From Schlegelella_A sp036272325 (lineage in GTDB: Bacteria; Pseudomonadota; Gammaproteobacteria; Burkholderiales; Burkholderiaceae_C): DNA of 64,000 bases. This document shows, piece by piece, positions 54,395 to 62,988 of the stretch; the stretch's first letter is position 1, and each line of letters starts with the position of its first letter. The notes beneath the pieces were generated by a model. It was not told where the DNA came from and did not search any database. It saw only the letters and a program-made list of their open reading frames with translations. The DNA is taken from positions 15,688-79,687 of the forward strand of contig DATAYY010000089.1 of the NCBI GenBank assembly GCA_036272325.1, in the 5' to 3' direction. The translations under genes and the position numbers were made by a program.

Positions 54395-54598
54395 ATGAAG
54401 CTCGTCGAATGCTGGCGCTGGCGGTTTCGCGATCCCAAGTCGGGACGCATGTGCAGGACGATGTACGCCTTGTGCGAGGAAGAGGCGCGCAAGTTCGCCG
54501 ACGCCGAGCGGATCCCGGGCACGCTCCTGATGCGCGAGGTCGACGAGTTCGACTTCGCCGACACGACGCCCCACGTCGGCTCGCCGTCACCCGGCTGA
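54395..54598 (+). CDS. Small conserved-looking hypothetical protein (67 residues)
   Basis: A compact protein, MKLVECWRWRFRDPKSGRM... with CRTMYALCEEEARKFADAERIPGT and a C-terminal LMREVDEFDFADTTP. Its aromatic and charged composition and clear GC-rich third positions look genuine rather than random. Function unknown. It is divergent from the cell-wall operon and convergent with the VOC gene, and has its own start ATG preceded by GATAGGTCGGCC. Confidence 0.68.
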   Translation: MKLVECWRWRFRDPKSGRMCRTMYALCEEEARKFADAERIPGTLLMREVDEFDFADTTPHVGSPSPG

Positions 54599-54625
54599 GT
54601 GCGACGGGGGGCCGACGCGCTAGCC

Positions 54626-55015
54626 CTATCGCGCCAGCGGCTGGAGCATGCTCACCCGGTTGCCCTCCGGGTCCATGAACGAGACGTACTGGCCGACGCC
54701 GGGAATCTCCATCGGCTCGCCGAGGACCTTCCCGCCGGCCTTGCCGACCTTCTGCATCGACGCCTGAATGTCGCCGACCGAGATCACGACCGACGGGACT
54801 TGCGCCGGCATGTCGGCACTGCGCTGGAAGAAGCCGCCGTTGATCGCCCCCGGCGTCGTCGGCACCCGGCCATCGGTCGCGGTGGTCATCGCCAGGATGT
54901 AGTTGCCCATGTCGGCGCCCATCTGCTCGGTGTTCCAGCCGAAGGCCGATTTGTAGAAGGACGAGATGCGCTTGGCGTCGTCGTACGGCATTTCGAAGTG
55001 AACGACAGCATCCAT
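54626..55015 (-). CDS. VOC (glyoxalase/bleomycin-resistance-like) protein
   Basis: A 129-residue single VOC module: VVHFEMPYDDAKRISSFYKSAFGW, a central GAINGGFFQRS, and VGDIQASMQKVGKAGGKVLGEPMEIPGVGQYVSFMDPEGNRVSML. The final glutamate and N-terminal histidine are the usual metal ligands. The start has AGAGGAGTTCCG upstream. Substrate unknown; the family includes dioxygenases, glyoxalases and binding proteins. Confidence 0.9.
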   Translation of the reverse strand: MDAVVHFEMPYDDAKRISSFYKSAFGWNTEQMGADMGNYILAMTTATDGRVPTTPGAINGGFFQRSADMPAQVPSVVISVGDIQASMQKVGKAGGKVLGEPMEIPGVGQYVSFMDPEGNRVSMLQPLAR

Positions 55016-55087
55016 CGGAACTCCTCTGGTTGAGATTGAGAACGACGAGGATGGCACGAGGCTTTCGCCCGCGCCGGCGGTGCGGAT

Positions 55088-55297
55088 TCAGCCGTCCGAC
55101 TGCTCGCCGGCGCCGCCGCCGGCGCCGAGATAGACCTTGATGCGGTCGACCCGCGTGCCGACGACCTGGACCGCCTTCAGCAGTGCCTCGTCGGTGACGC
55201 CGAGTGCCTCGGTCCAGCGCCGCACGGCGGCCGGGTCGCTGACATCGACCGCAACCTCGGACCCCGGATTCTCGGCGGCGTCGGTCTCGCGCGTCAT
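55088..55297 (-). CDS. DUF3606-family small protein
   Basis: A 69-residue protein whose core DPAAVRRWTEALGVTDEALLKAVQVVGTRVDRI matches DUF3606, a small helical domain common in proteobacteria without known function. A glycine-rich tail follows. ATG with GAGGAGAGCCC upstream. It lies between the VOC and tag genes, all on the minus strand with short gaps. Confidence 0.82.
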   Translation of the reverse strand: MTRETDAAENPGSEVAVDVSDPAAVRRWTEALGVTDEALLKAVQVVGTRVDRIKVYLGAGGGAGEQSDG

Positions 55298-55338
55298 GGG
55301 CTCTCCTCGGCGACTCGCGTCGTCCACACCGGATCGGA

Positions 55339-55980
55339 TCATGCACGCGGCGTGCCCGCGCTGCGGCTCGCGCGCGCGGCGAGCGCCAGCGGGCGGGCAT
55401 GGCAGCCTTCGAGATGATCGTTGACGAGGCCCATTGCCTGCATGAAGGCGTAGATCGTCGTCGGCCCGACGAAGGTCCAGCCGCGCTGCTTCAGGTCCTT
55501 CGACAGCGCAATCGCCTCGGCCGGCAGGCCGTGCGCCGCGAGCCTCGCTGCGGTGACGCGTTTCGGCCGCGCGCGCGGCGGCGGCTCGAAGCGCCAGGCG
55601 TACGCCGCAAGCGAGCCGAATTCCTCGCGGAGTGCGAGCGCACGCCCGGCGTTGCCGATCGCCGATTCGATCTTGCCGCGGTGGCGGACGATGCCAGCGT
55701 CGGCCAGCAGCCGGTCGACGTCGCGGGCGCCGAAGCGGGCAACGCGCGCGGCGTCGAAGCCGGCGAACGCGCGCCGGAACGCTTCGCGCTTGTTGAGGAT
55801 CGTGAGCCAGCTGAGCCCGGCCTGGAAGCCCTCGAGGCAGAGCTTTTCGAACAGCCGACGGTCGTCGTCGACCGGGAAGCCCCACTCCCGGTCGTGGTAG
55901 TCGCGGTACGCGGCGCTCGCGCGGCACCAGGCGCAGCGGACGGTGCCGTCCTCGGCGAACAGGCCCTGGCCCAGGCTCAT
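55339..55980 (-). CDS. tag: DNA-3-methyladenine glycosylase I
   Basis: A 213-residue Tag enzyme that removes 3-methyladenine from alkylated DNA. VRCAWC (family CxWC), YRDYHDREWGFPVDDDRRLFEKLCLEGFQAGLSWLTILNKREAFRRAF and the helix-hairpin region RHRGKIESAIGNA are diagnostic; KQRGWTFVGPTTIYAFMQAMGLVNDHLEGCH closes the zinc site with its Cys and His. Length is normal. It is divergent from the ParA-like gene with 159 bp between. Confidence 0.95.
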   Translation of the reverse strand: MSLGQGLFAEDGTVRCAWCRASAAYRDYHDREWGFPVDDDRRLFEKLCLEGFQAGLSWLTILNKREAFRRAFAGFDAARVARFGARDVDRLLADAGIVRHRGKIESAIGNAGRALALREEFGSLAAYAWRFEPPPRARPKRVTAARLAAHGLPAEAIALSKDLKQRGWTFVGPTTIYAFMQAMGLVNDHLEGCHARPLALAARASRSAGTPRA

Positions 55981-56139
55981 CCCGCCGCCAGCCGGGCGAT
56001 CCGGCCCCTGTTCGTGCGTTTCGTCGCGGCCGAACGATGTTCAAATCGGGAAAACATCTGGTTGTGTTCTGCCTCTGCCGCCTGCCGTTACATTCCGGCG
56101 CGGCCATTGTCCCGGAGGATCGGCCCGCCCGGCCCTGCC

Positions 56140-57069
56140 ATGCCCGTCATTGCCGTCGTCAATCGCAAGGGTGGAAGCGGCAAGAGCACGCTCGCCACGC
56201 AGTTGGCCGCGTACTACGCGAACGCTGGCGTGCCGGTGATGCTCGGCGACGTCGACCGCCAGCAATCGACGCAATCATGGCTGCGCTCGCGCAGCCTCCG
56301 CGAGCTGCCTCGCAGCGCGCCGATCGTCGGCTGGGCGGTCGACCCGAAGCGGGTGCTCAGGCCGCCGGCCGGCGTCACCCACGTCGTGCTCGATACGCCG
56401 GGCGGCCTGCGGGGCTTCGATCTGGCGCGCGTCGTCGCCTTCGCCGACGTCATCCTGATGCCGATCTGCAATTCGATCTTCGATCGCGAGTCAGCCGGGG
56501 AGTGCTTCGCCGAGATGACGGCGTTGCCGCGCGTCGCCAGCGGCCGCTGCAAGGTGGCCGCGGTCGGCATGCGGCTCGACGCGCGCACCAAGGGCGCCGA
56601 GGTGCTCGCGAGCTGGGCGAGCGACCTCAAGCTGCCATTCATCGGCGTCATCCGCGAGGCGCAAGCGTACGTCCGCTGCGTCGAGCAGGGGCTCACGGTT
56701 TTCGATCTCGCCGACGCGCAGGCGCAGGTCGACGTCGCGCAGTGGCAGCCGATCGTGGCCTGGCTCGAACCGGTGCTGCGCAAGGTGTGGCGGCCCGAGC
56801 TGCGCGGCAATCCGAGCGTCGTGCGGACGACCTCTGGCGTCGACATCTCGCTCGCCGACGACGAGCATGGTCGCGCTCTGGTGATCGCCGAAGGCGACGA
56901 GCTGGTCGCCGAGCGGGTCAGCGATGCGGGCCTGACGCGCGCCGACGCGCGCCCCGTTGACGAGCGCCCGCGCTCGTCCGGCAGCGAGCCGCCGCGTCCC
57001 GCGCCGCTTCGTCTCGGCGGCTTGCTCAGCTGGCTGACGACGCCGCGCTTCCTGCACCGCAATTCCTGA
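56140..57069 (+). CDS. ParA/MinD-family ATPase
   Basis: A 309-residue P-loop ATPase. The deviant Walker A motif NRKGGSGKSTLATQLA is at the N-terminus; DVDRQQSTQSW and THVVLDTPGG (Walker B region) follow. The C-terminal 90 residues are an extra Arg/Pro-rich tail absent from minimal ParA. No parB or min genes are adjacent. Such orphan ParA proteins can position cargo, including chemosensory or polar proteins; the partner is unknown. Confidence 0.9.
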   Translation: MPVIAVVNRKGGSGKSTLATQLAAYYANAGVPVMLGDVDRQQSTQSWLRSRSLRELPRSAPIVGWAVDPKRVLRPPAGVTHVVLDTPGGLRGFDLARVVAFADVILMPICNSIFDRESAGECFAEMTALPRVASGRCKVAAVGMRLDARTKGAEVLASWASDLKLPFIGVIREAQAYVRCVEQGLTVFDLADAQAQVDVAQWQPIVAWLEPVLRKVWRPELRGNPSVVRTTSGVDISLADDEHGRALVIAEGDELVAERVSDAGLTRADARPVDERPRSSGSEPPRPAPLRLGGLLSWLTTPRFLHRNS

Positions 57070-57156
57070 CCGCGTGCGCGCGCCGCGGCAGCAGCCGCCG
57101 GCGGGCATGATCGAGAATGCGCCGGCCGCGCACCGGCGCGTCCCTGCCCACCGCCC

Positions 57157-58017
57157 ATGCTGACCCTGCTTTTCGACGGCGTCGCCTACGGCATGCTGCT
57201 GTTCGTCCTCGCCGTCGGTCTCGCGGTCACGCTCGGGTTGATGAACTTCATCAACCTCGCCCACGGCGCGTTCGCGATGGCCGGAGGCTACGTCACCGTG
57301 CTGCTGATGAGCCGCGTCGGCGTGCCCTTTCTCGCCTGCCTGCCGATCGCGTTTGCGGCGACCGCGTTGCTTGGCGGTGTGCTCGAGCGCACGCTCTACC
57401 GGCCGATGTACGCGCGGCCGCATCTCGACCAGGTGCTGTTCTCGATCGGGCTGGTGTTCATGGCCGTCACCGCCGTCGACTACGTCGTCGGCTCGATGCA
57501 GCAGAACATCCGCCTGCCCGACTGGCTGCTCGGCCGCCTGCCGTTCGAAGCGGTCGGGATCGGCAAGTACCGGCTCTTCATCATCGTGACCTGCGCGCTG
57601 CTGACGATCGCGCTGCAATGGATCCTGTCGCGGACGCGCTTCGGCAGCCGGCTGCGCGCCTCGGTCGACGATCCGCGCGTCGCCGGCGGCCTCGGCCTCG
57701 ACGTCAACCGCATCTTTCTCGCCACCTTCGCGGTCGGCTCGGGTCTGGCCGGCCTCGGCGGCGCGCTCGGCGCCGAGGTGCTCGGCCTCGATCCGACGTT
57801 CCCGCTCAAGTTCATGATCTATTTCCTGATCGTCGTCTCGGTCGGCGGCACGACGACGATCACCGGCCCGCTGCTCGCAGCGCTCCTGCTCGGCATTGCC
57901 GACGTCGCCGGCAAGTACTACCTTCCCAAGCTCGGCGCCTTCATCGTCTACACGTTGATGATCGCGATTCTGCTGTGGCGTCCGCAGGGCCTGTTAGCGC
58001 GGGCCGCATCGCGATGA
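57157..58017 (+). CDS. livH: Second Liv-type permease (LivH)
   Basis: A 286-residue permease of normal LivH size: LMNFINLAHGAFAMAGGYVTVLL, the loop SRLRASVDDPRVAGGLGLDVNRIFLATFAVGSGLAGLGGALG, and eight hydrophobic segments. Its stop overlaps the livM start (ATGA). The four genes 57157-60476 form a complete membrane part of a Liv transporter without a binding protein. Confidence 0.94.
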   Translation: MLTLLFDGVAYGMLLFVLAVGLAVTLGLMNFINLAHGAFAMAGGYVTVLLMSRVGVPFLACLPIAFAATALLGGVLERTLYRPMYARPHLDQVLFSIGLVFMAVTAVDYVVGSMQQNIRLPDWLLGRLPFEAVGIGKYRLFIIVTCALLTIALQWILSRTRFGSRLRASVDDPRVAGGLGLDVNRIFLATFAVGSGLAGLGGALGAEVLGLDPTFPLKFMIYFLIVVSVGGTTTITGPLLAALLLGIADVAGKYYLPKLGAFIVYTLMIAILLWRPQGLLARAASR

Positions 58018-59027
58018 CGACGAACGACCCGGCTGCGACGCTCTCGCCGACCGCGCGCTCGCTCGCCGGCTACGGGCGCTGGCGCTGGTGGGAGTTCGCA
58101 CTGTTCGCGGCGCTGCCGCTTTCGTGGTTACTCCTGCCGGAGCGTGCGTTGCTTCTCAACGAGATCGCGATCGTCGCCTTGTTCGCGGTCTCGCTCGACC
58201 TGATCCTCGGCTACGCCGGCATCGTCTCACTCGGCCACGCCGCGTTCTTCGGCTTCGGCGCGTACGCCGCGGCGCTGTTCGCGAAGGACGTCCTGCCCGA
58301 CCCGCTGATCGGCCTTGCCGTCGCCATCGGCGCGAGCGCGCTGCTCGGCCTCGCAACCAGCGTGCTGATCCTGCGCGGCAGCGACCTGACGCGGTTGATG
58401 GTGACGCTCGGCGTCGCCTCGATCCTCTACGAGCTCGCCAACAAGCTCGACTGGCTGACCGGCGGCGCCGACGGCCTGCAGGGCGTCGTCATGGGGCCCC
58501 TGACGATCCCCGGAACGTCGCTGGCCGGCTTCGAATTCGACCTCTCAGGGCGGACCGCGTACGCCTATTCGCTCGCCGTCCTAGCGATCGTCCTCGTGCT
58601 CGCCCGGCGCATCGTTCACTCGCCGTTCGGCGCCTCGCTGCAGGCGCTGCGCGACAACCGCCTGCGCGCGTCGAGCATCGGCGTCTCGGTCTCGCTGCGG
58701 CTCGTTGCCGTCTACACGCTCGCTGCCGCGATCGCCGGCGCCGCCGGCGCGCTGCTCGCGCAGACGACCGGCTTCGCGTCGCTCGACGTGTTCGACTTCC
58801 ACCGCAGCGCCGAGGTGCTGCTCGTCCTCGTCATCGGCGGCACCGGCTACCTCTACGGCGGCATCTTTGGCGCGATCGTGTTCAAGCTCCTGCACGATGT
58901 CATCGCCGCGTGGACGCCGCAGTACTGGAACTTCTGGCTCGGCCTGTTCCTGGTCGTGCTCGTCCTCGTCGGCCGCGACCGCTTCGTGCGGCCGTGGCTC
59001 TGGCTCGGCCGGCGCGGCGCGGCATGA
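58014..59027 (+). CDS. livM: Second Liv-type permease (LivM)
   Basis: A 337-residue LivM permease: LILGYAGIVSLGHAAFFGFGAYAAALF, VTLGVASILYELANKLDWLTGGADGL, and SLQALRDNRLRASSIGVSVSLRLV. Unlike the first transporter, it is not fused to the ATPase. Overlaps at both ends (ATGA on each side) show tight translational coupling within the operon. Confidence 0.94.
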   Translation: MTTNDPAATLSPTARSLAGYGRWRWWEFALFAALPLSWLLLPERALLLNEIAIVALFAVSLDLILGYAGIVSLGHAAFFGFGAYAAALFAKDVLPDPLIGLAVAIGASALLGLATSVLILRGSDLTRLMVTLGVASILYELANKLDWLTGGADGLQGVVMGPLTIPGTSLAGFEFDLSGRTAYAYSLAVLAIVLVLARRIVHSPFGASLQALRDNRLRASSIGVSVSLRLVAVYTLAAAIAGAAGALLAQTTGFASLDVFDFHRSAEVLLVLVIGGTGYLYGGIFGAIVFKLLHDVIAAWTPQYWNFWLGLFLVVLVLVGRDRFVRPWLWLGRRGAA

Positions 59028-59776
59028 CCGCCGTCCTCCGGACGCAATCGCTCGTCAAGCGTTTCGGCGCCCTGGTGGCGACGAACGACGTCTCGCTCGC
59101 GATCGAGCGCGGCGCGCGCCACGCGCTGATCGGCCCAAACGGCGCCGGCAAGACGACGCTCATCAACCTGCTCACCGGCGTGCTCGAGCCGACGTCCGGA
59201 ACGATCGCTCTCGACGGCCGCGACATCACGACGCTCGCCCCGCACCTGCGCGTGCGCCGCGGCATGGTCCGCACGTTCCAGATCACGCAGCTGTTCCACT
59301 CGCTGACACCGCTGTCGTCGCTGGCGCTTGCCGTCTCGGTCCACCAGGGCACGAGCGCAAGAGGCTGGCGGCGGCTCGGCAGCGACGCCGCGGTCGCCGC
59401 CGAATGCGAGACGCTGCTCGAGCGCTTTCGCCTCGCTGACGTCATGGACCAGCCGGTGCACGCGCTTGCGTACGGCAAGCGCCGCCTGCTCGAGATCGCG
59501 ATGGCGCTCGCCTGCGCACCGCGCGTGCTCCTGCTCGACGAGCCCGTCGCGGGCGTCCCGGAAGGCGAGCGCCAGGAAATCTTCGAGACGATCAGCGCGC
59601 TGCCGGCGGACGTCTCGATCGTCCTGATCGAGCACGACATGGACCTCGTTTTCAACTTCGCGCGAACGGTGACCGTGCTCGTCAACGGCGCCGTGTTCGC
59701 CGAGGGCGACACCGAAGCGATCGCCCGCGATCCGCGGGTCAAGTCGGTCTACCTCGGCGAGGAAGCGTATGCCTGA
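59024..59776 (+). CDS. livG: Second Liv-type ATPase (LivG)
   Basis: A 250-residue ATPase: Walker A GPNGAGKTT, GMVRTFQITQLFHSLTPL, signature LAYGKRRLLEIAMAL (Liv-type variant) and Walker B VLLLDEPVAGVPEGER, with LIEHDMDLVF as H-loop. It overlaps livM by four and livF by eight bases. Confidence 0.94.
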   Translation: MTAVLRTQSLVKRFGALVATNDVSLAIERGARHALIGPNGAGKTTLINLLTGVLEPTSGTIALDGRDITTLAPHLRVRRGMVRTFQITQLFHSLTPLSSLALAVSVHQGTSARGWRRLGSDAAVAAECETLLERFRLADVMDQPVHALAYGKRRLLEIAMALACAPRVLLLDEPVAGVPEGERQEIFETISALPADVSIVLIEHDMDLVFNFARTVTVLVNGAVFAEGDTEAIARDPRVKSVYLGEEAYA

Positions 59777-60476
59777 GCTGCTGCGCGTCGCGGGCCTTTC
59801 GGCGGGCTACGGCGAGGCGGTCGTCGTCCAGGGCATCGACATCGTCCTCGAGGCCGGCCGCTCGCTCGCGCTGCTCGGTCGCAACGGCACCGGCAAGACG
59901 ACGCTCCTCAACACCTTGATCGGCGTGACCCGCCGCCACGGCGGCTCGATCGCGTTCGCCGGCCGAGACGTGACGGCGCTCAGGCCGCACGAGCGCGCCG
60001 CCGCCGGGATCGGATGGGTGCCGCAGGAGCGCAACATCTTCAAGTCGCTGACGGTCGACGAGAACCTGACCGCGGTCGCGCGACCAGGTGTGTGGACGAC
60101 GGCGCGCGTCTACGCGATGTTTCCGCGCCTCGCCGAGCGCAAGGCGAATCTCGGCAACCAGCTTTCGGGCGGCGAGCAGCAGATGCTCGCGGTCGCGCGC
60201 GCGCTGGTGCTGAACCCGACGCTGCTGCTGCTCGACGAGCCGCTCGAGGGGCTCGCACCGATCATCGTCCAGGAGCTGCTGCGCTCGATCGAGCGGCTTG
60301 TCGTCGAAGAAGGCATGTCGGCCATCCTCGTCGAGCAGAACCCGCGCCTGATCCTGCCGATCACGCACGACGCGGTCGTCCTCGACCGCGGCACGATCGT
60401 CCACGCCGGGACGAGCGCGGCGCTGCTCGCCGACCGCGAGCTGCTCGACCGCTGGCTCGCTGTCGCTCGCGCCTGA
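59769..60476 (+). CDS. livF: Second Liv-type ATPase (LivF)
   Basis: A 235-residue ATPase: Walker A GRNGTGKTT, WVPQERNIFKSLTVDENL, signature LSGGEQQMLAVARAL and Walker B LLLLDEPLEGLAP. Last gene of the transporter operon, converging on the DsrE-like gene. Confidence 0.94.
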   Translation: MPELLRVAGLSAGYGEAVVVQGIDIVLEAGRSLALLGRNGTGKTTLLNTLIGVTRRHGGSIAFAGRDVTALRPHERAAAGIGWVPQERNIFKSLTVDENLTAVARPGVWTTARVYAMFPRLAERKANLGNQLSGGEQQMLAVARALVLNPTLLLLDEPLEGLAPIIVQELLRSIERLVVEEGMSAILVEQNPRLILPITHDAVVLDRGTIVHAGTSAALLADRELLDRWLAVARA

Positions 60477-60520
60477 AACGAAGAGGCCTCGCTTAGCGCA
60501 GCCGGCGCGGAGTGAATGGG

Positions 60521-60964
60521 CTACGAGCGGATGTACGCCCAGCCCTGTTGCTGCTTCCTCATGACCTCGACGACGCCCGACGGCACGTAGCCGATCTCGG
60601 GCAGCATGTCGGCCGGCGTCAGCTTCATGCCGTGCATCGTGTGCTGGCAGGCGTTGACCTTGACGCCGTTCTTCAGCGCTTCGGCGATGCGTTGCTTCAG
60701 CGGCGAATCGGCCTTCAGCATGGCGACGCCCGGGCCATAGGCGACGAGCTCGATCGCGGCGCCCTCGCTGCCGACACCGTCCTTCAGGTTCGCCATGTTG
60801 TTGAGGATCATGTCCCAGCGCGCCGGATCGTTGTCGGTGACCTGGAACAGCGCGCGGTTGCGTGGGCCCTCGGACGGCTGCGTCTGCGCCACGGCGGGCA
60901 AGGCAACGGCGAGCAACGCAACGGCACCGGCGGCAACGAACGCGCGCCTCAAAGACAGCGTCAT
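60521..60964 (-). CDS. Exported DsrE-family protein
   Basis: A 147-residue protein with signal peptide ending LPAVAQT and a DsrE/DsrF-like fold: ALFQVTDNDPARWDMILNNMANLKD, IELVAYGPGVAMLKADS, VKVNACQHTMHGMKLTPADML. The single cysteine (residue about 107) sits where DsrE proteins carry their active thiol. Periplasmic DsrE proteins are poorly understood. It is 44 bp downstream of pobA on the same strand. Confidence 0.85.
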   Translation of the reverse strand: MTLSLRRAFVAAGAVALLAVALPAVAQTQPSEGPRNRALFQVTDNDPARWDMILNNMANLKDGVGSEGAAIELVAYGPGVAMLKADSPLKQRIAEALKNGVKVNACQHTMHGMKLTPADMLPEIGYVPSGVVEVMRKQQQGWAYIRS

Positions 60965-61008
60965 GGCGGCTCCTGGGGACGGATCGGGCAACGAGCGCGA
61001 CGGTACGC

Positions 61009-62181
61009 TCATAGCGGCAGGCCGACGTAGTTCTCGGCCAGCGCCGTCGACGCCGCCTCGGAGTGGACCAGGTAGTCGAGCTCGGCCGCCTGCATCTTGC
61101 GGCCGAACGGGCCGGTCTCGGGGAACCTGTGCATGAGCGACGTGAACCACCACGAAAAACGCTCGGCGCGCCAGACGCGGCGCAGGCACCGCGTCGAATA
61201 GCCGTCGATGCCGGCGTCGCTCTTTTCGGCGTAGTGCTCGACGAGCGCCTGCGCGAGCAGGCCGACGTCGCCGGCGGCGAGGTTGAGCCCCTTGGCGCCG
61301 GTCGGCGGAACGATGTGCGCGGCGTCGCCGGCGAGAAAGAGGCGGCCGAAGCGCATCGGCTCGGCGACGAAGCTGCGCAGCGGCGCGATGCTCTTCTCGA
61401 TCGAGGGCCCGGTGACGAGGCTCGCCGCCGCTTCGACGTCGAGGCGCAGCCGCAGCTCGGCCCAGAACGCATCGTCGCTCCAGCGCTCGAGCGGGTCGTC
61501 GAGCGGGCACTGCACGTAGTAGCGGCTGCGCGTCGGCGAGCGCATGCTGCAAAGCGCGAAGCCGCGCTCGTGGTTCGAGTAGATCAGCTCGGGCGAGACC
61601 GGCGGCGTCTCGGAGAGGACGCCGAGCCAGCCGAACGGGTACTCGCGCTCGTAGGTCGAAAGGGCCGCCGTGGGGACGGTCTGGCGGCTGACGCCGTGAT
61701 AGCCGTCGCAGCCGGCGATGAAGTCGCACGCCAGCTCGTGACCGACGCCGTCGTGCGTGTAGCGGACGACCGGCCGCGTGCCGTCGATGTCGCGCAGGCC
61801 GATGTCCTTGGCCTCGTACACCGTCGGCAAGCTCTGCGCGCCGCGCAGCTGCATGAGGTCGCGCGTGACTTCGGTCTGCCCGTACACGGTGACGCGCTTG
61901 CCGCCGGTCAGGCGATGCATGTCGATGCGGTGCCGCCTGCCGGCAAAGCACAGCTCGATGCCGTCGTGCGGCAACCCTTCCGCGTGCAACCGCGCGCCGG
62001 CGCCGGCGGCATCGAGCAGGTCGACCGTCACCTGCTCGAGGACGCCGGCGCGGATCCGGCCAAGCACGTAGTCGGCCGAGCGCTGCTCGAGGACGAGGGT
62101 GTCGACGCCGGCCTTCGCGAGCAGCGCGCCGAGCAGCAGCCCGGCGGGGCCGGCGCCGATGATCGCGACCTGCGTCCTCAT
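61009..62181 (-). CDS. pobA: 4-hydroxybenzoate 3-monooxygenase (p-hydroxybenzoate hydroxylase)
   Basis: A 390-residue FAD monooxygenase that turns 4-hydroxybenzoate into protocatechuate using NADPH and oxygen. FAD motifs: IIGAGPAGLLLGALLAKAG, CDGYHGVSRQTVP (DG motif) and LFLAGDAAHIVPPTGAKGLNLA (GD motif). RIRAGVLEQVTVDLL and the NHERGFALCSMRS segment are typical of PobA, and the length matches (about 390). Its ATG overlaps the stop of a 29-codon epimerase stump. 4-hydroxybenzoate could come from coumarate through the enzymes at 23.6-26.8 kb. Confidence 0.95.
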   Translation of the reverse strand: MRTQVAIIGAGPAGLLLGALLAKAGVDTLVLEQRSADYVLGRIRAGVLEQVTVDLLDAAGAGARLHAEGLPHDGIELCFAGRRHRIDMHRLTGGKRVTVYGQTEVTRDLMQLRGAQSLPTVYEAKDIGLRDIDGTRPVVRYTHDGVGHELACDFIAGCDGYHGVSRQTVPTAALSTYEREYPFGWLGVLSETPPVSPELIYSNHERGFALCSMRSPTRSRYYVQCPLDDPLERWSDDAFWAELRLRLDVEAAASLVTGPSIEKSIAPLRSFVAEPMRFGRLFLAGDAAHIVPPTGAKGLNLAAGDVGLLAQALVEHYAEKSDAGIDGYSTRCLRRVWRAERFSWWFTSLMHRFPETGPFGRKMQAAELDYLVHSEAASTALAENYVGLPL

Positions 62182-62267
62182 GCGATGACCTCGTGGCCGC
62201 GCGCCCGTGCGCGGTCGAGGATCGCGGCGCCAAGGAAGACACCGCCGCCGAGGATGAGGATTCGCAT
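62178..62267 (-). pseudogene. Remnant of an NAD-dependent epimerase/dehydratase gene
   Basis: The 29-residue reading frame begins MRILILGGGVFLGAAILD and continues to RGHEVIA before a stop. This is exactly the N-terminal Rossmann beta-alpha-beta unit of SDR-type epimerases, which are normally about 300 residues. Nothing of the rest is seen. Its TGA overlaps the pobA ATG (ATGA), so it may now act as a translated leader. No ribosome site is obvious. Confidence 0.65.
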
Positions 62268-62350
62268 GCCCGATGTCCGCGGCGCCCGTTCGCCTTCGCC
62301 GCGGGCCGAGTGTAGGGCGCACTCAGCGGCCGATGGCGTACGCTCGCCGC

Positions 62351-62859
62351 GTGAGCTCGATCGACCCGCGCGACGCTGCGCACACCGCCGCCACCGATCC
62401 ACTCGCGCCCAGGCGCTGCTGCCATTCGCCGACCTCGAGGTCGGGGTCGGCGCGGCGATCGAGGTCGGCCGCGTCGCCGGCGGACTCCGCCGCCTGATTC
62501 CGATCGTCGGCCGGCATTGCCGGGGGCGCGACTTCGACGCCCGCGTCCTGCCGGACGGTGCCGATTTCCAGCTCGTCACCAGCGAGACGGTGGCGCGCCT
62601 CGAGTCGCGCTACGTCCTCAAGACCGATGGCGGCGACCGCATCTACGTTCACAACGATGCCCTGCACACCGCGCCGGCGGCAGTGATGGGGCGCCTCGCG
62701 CGCGGTGAGCCGGTCGATCCCCTCGAGGTCTACTTCCGCTGCGTGCCGCGCTTCGAGACGAGCGCGTCGGCGCTCGCCTGGATCGCCGAGCGCATCTTCG
62801 TGGGCGTCGGCGTACGGCGACCGAGCAACGTCGAAATGCGCTTCTTCGAGCTGCTCTAG
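62351..62859 (+). CDS. DUF3237-family protein, probably frameshifted near its start
   Basis: From about 62410 onward the frame codes LLPFADLEVGVGAAIEVG, GGLRRLIPIVGRHCRGRDFDARV, and YVLKTDGGDRIYVHNDALH, ending NVEMRFFELL; this is the DUF3237 beta-barrel family. That frame has no credible start. A GTG at 62351 in another frame opens with VSSIDPRDAAHTAATDPLA, with strongly GC-rich third positions, and runs into the main frame if one base is restored near 62405-62412. Either the genome has a one-base loss or the read is wrong. Boundaries given join both frames. Confidence 0.6.
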
Positions 62860-62890
62860 GAGCGATCGAGACTGGGGTGACCGAGCGGTT

Positions 62891-62920
62891 CGCCGTCCGT
62901 GCGATCCGGCACGGACGGCG
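62891..62920 (+). terminator. 12-bp perfect hairpin after the DUF3237 gene
   Basis: CGCCGTCCGTGC, loop GATCCG, GCACGGACGGCG: a perfect 12-bp stem 32 bp after the stop codon. No T run follows, so it may act as a factor-assisted terminator, transcript stabiliser or protein-binding palindrome. Next gene starts 69 bp later. Confidence 0.5.
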
Positions 62921-62988
62921 GCCGTCAAGCTCGCCCGGGGGGCGCCGATAACTCGTCATCCCCGTAGGCCCCGCGTTCCGGCACGGCC

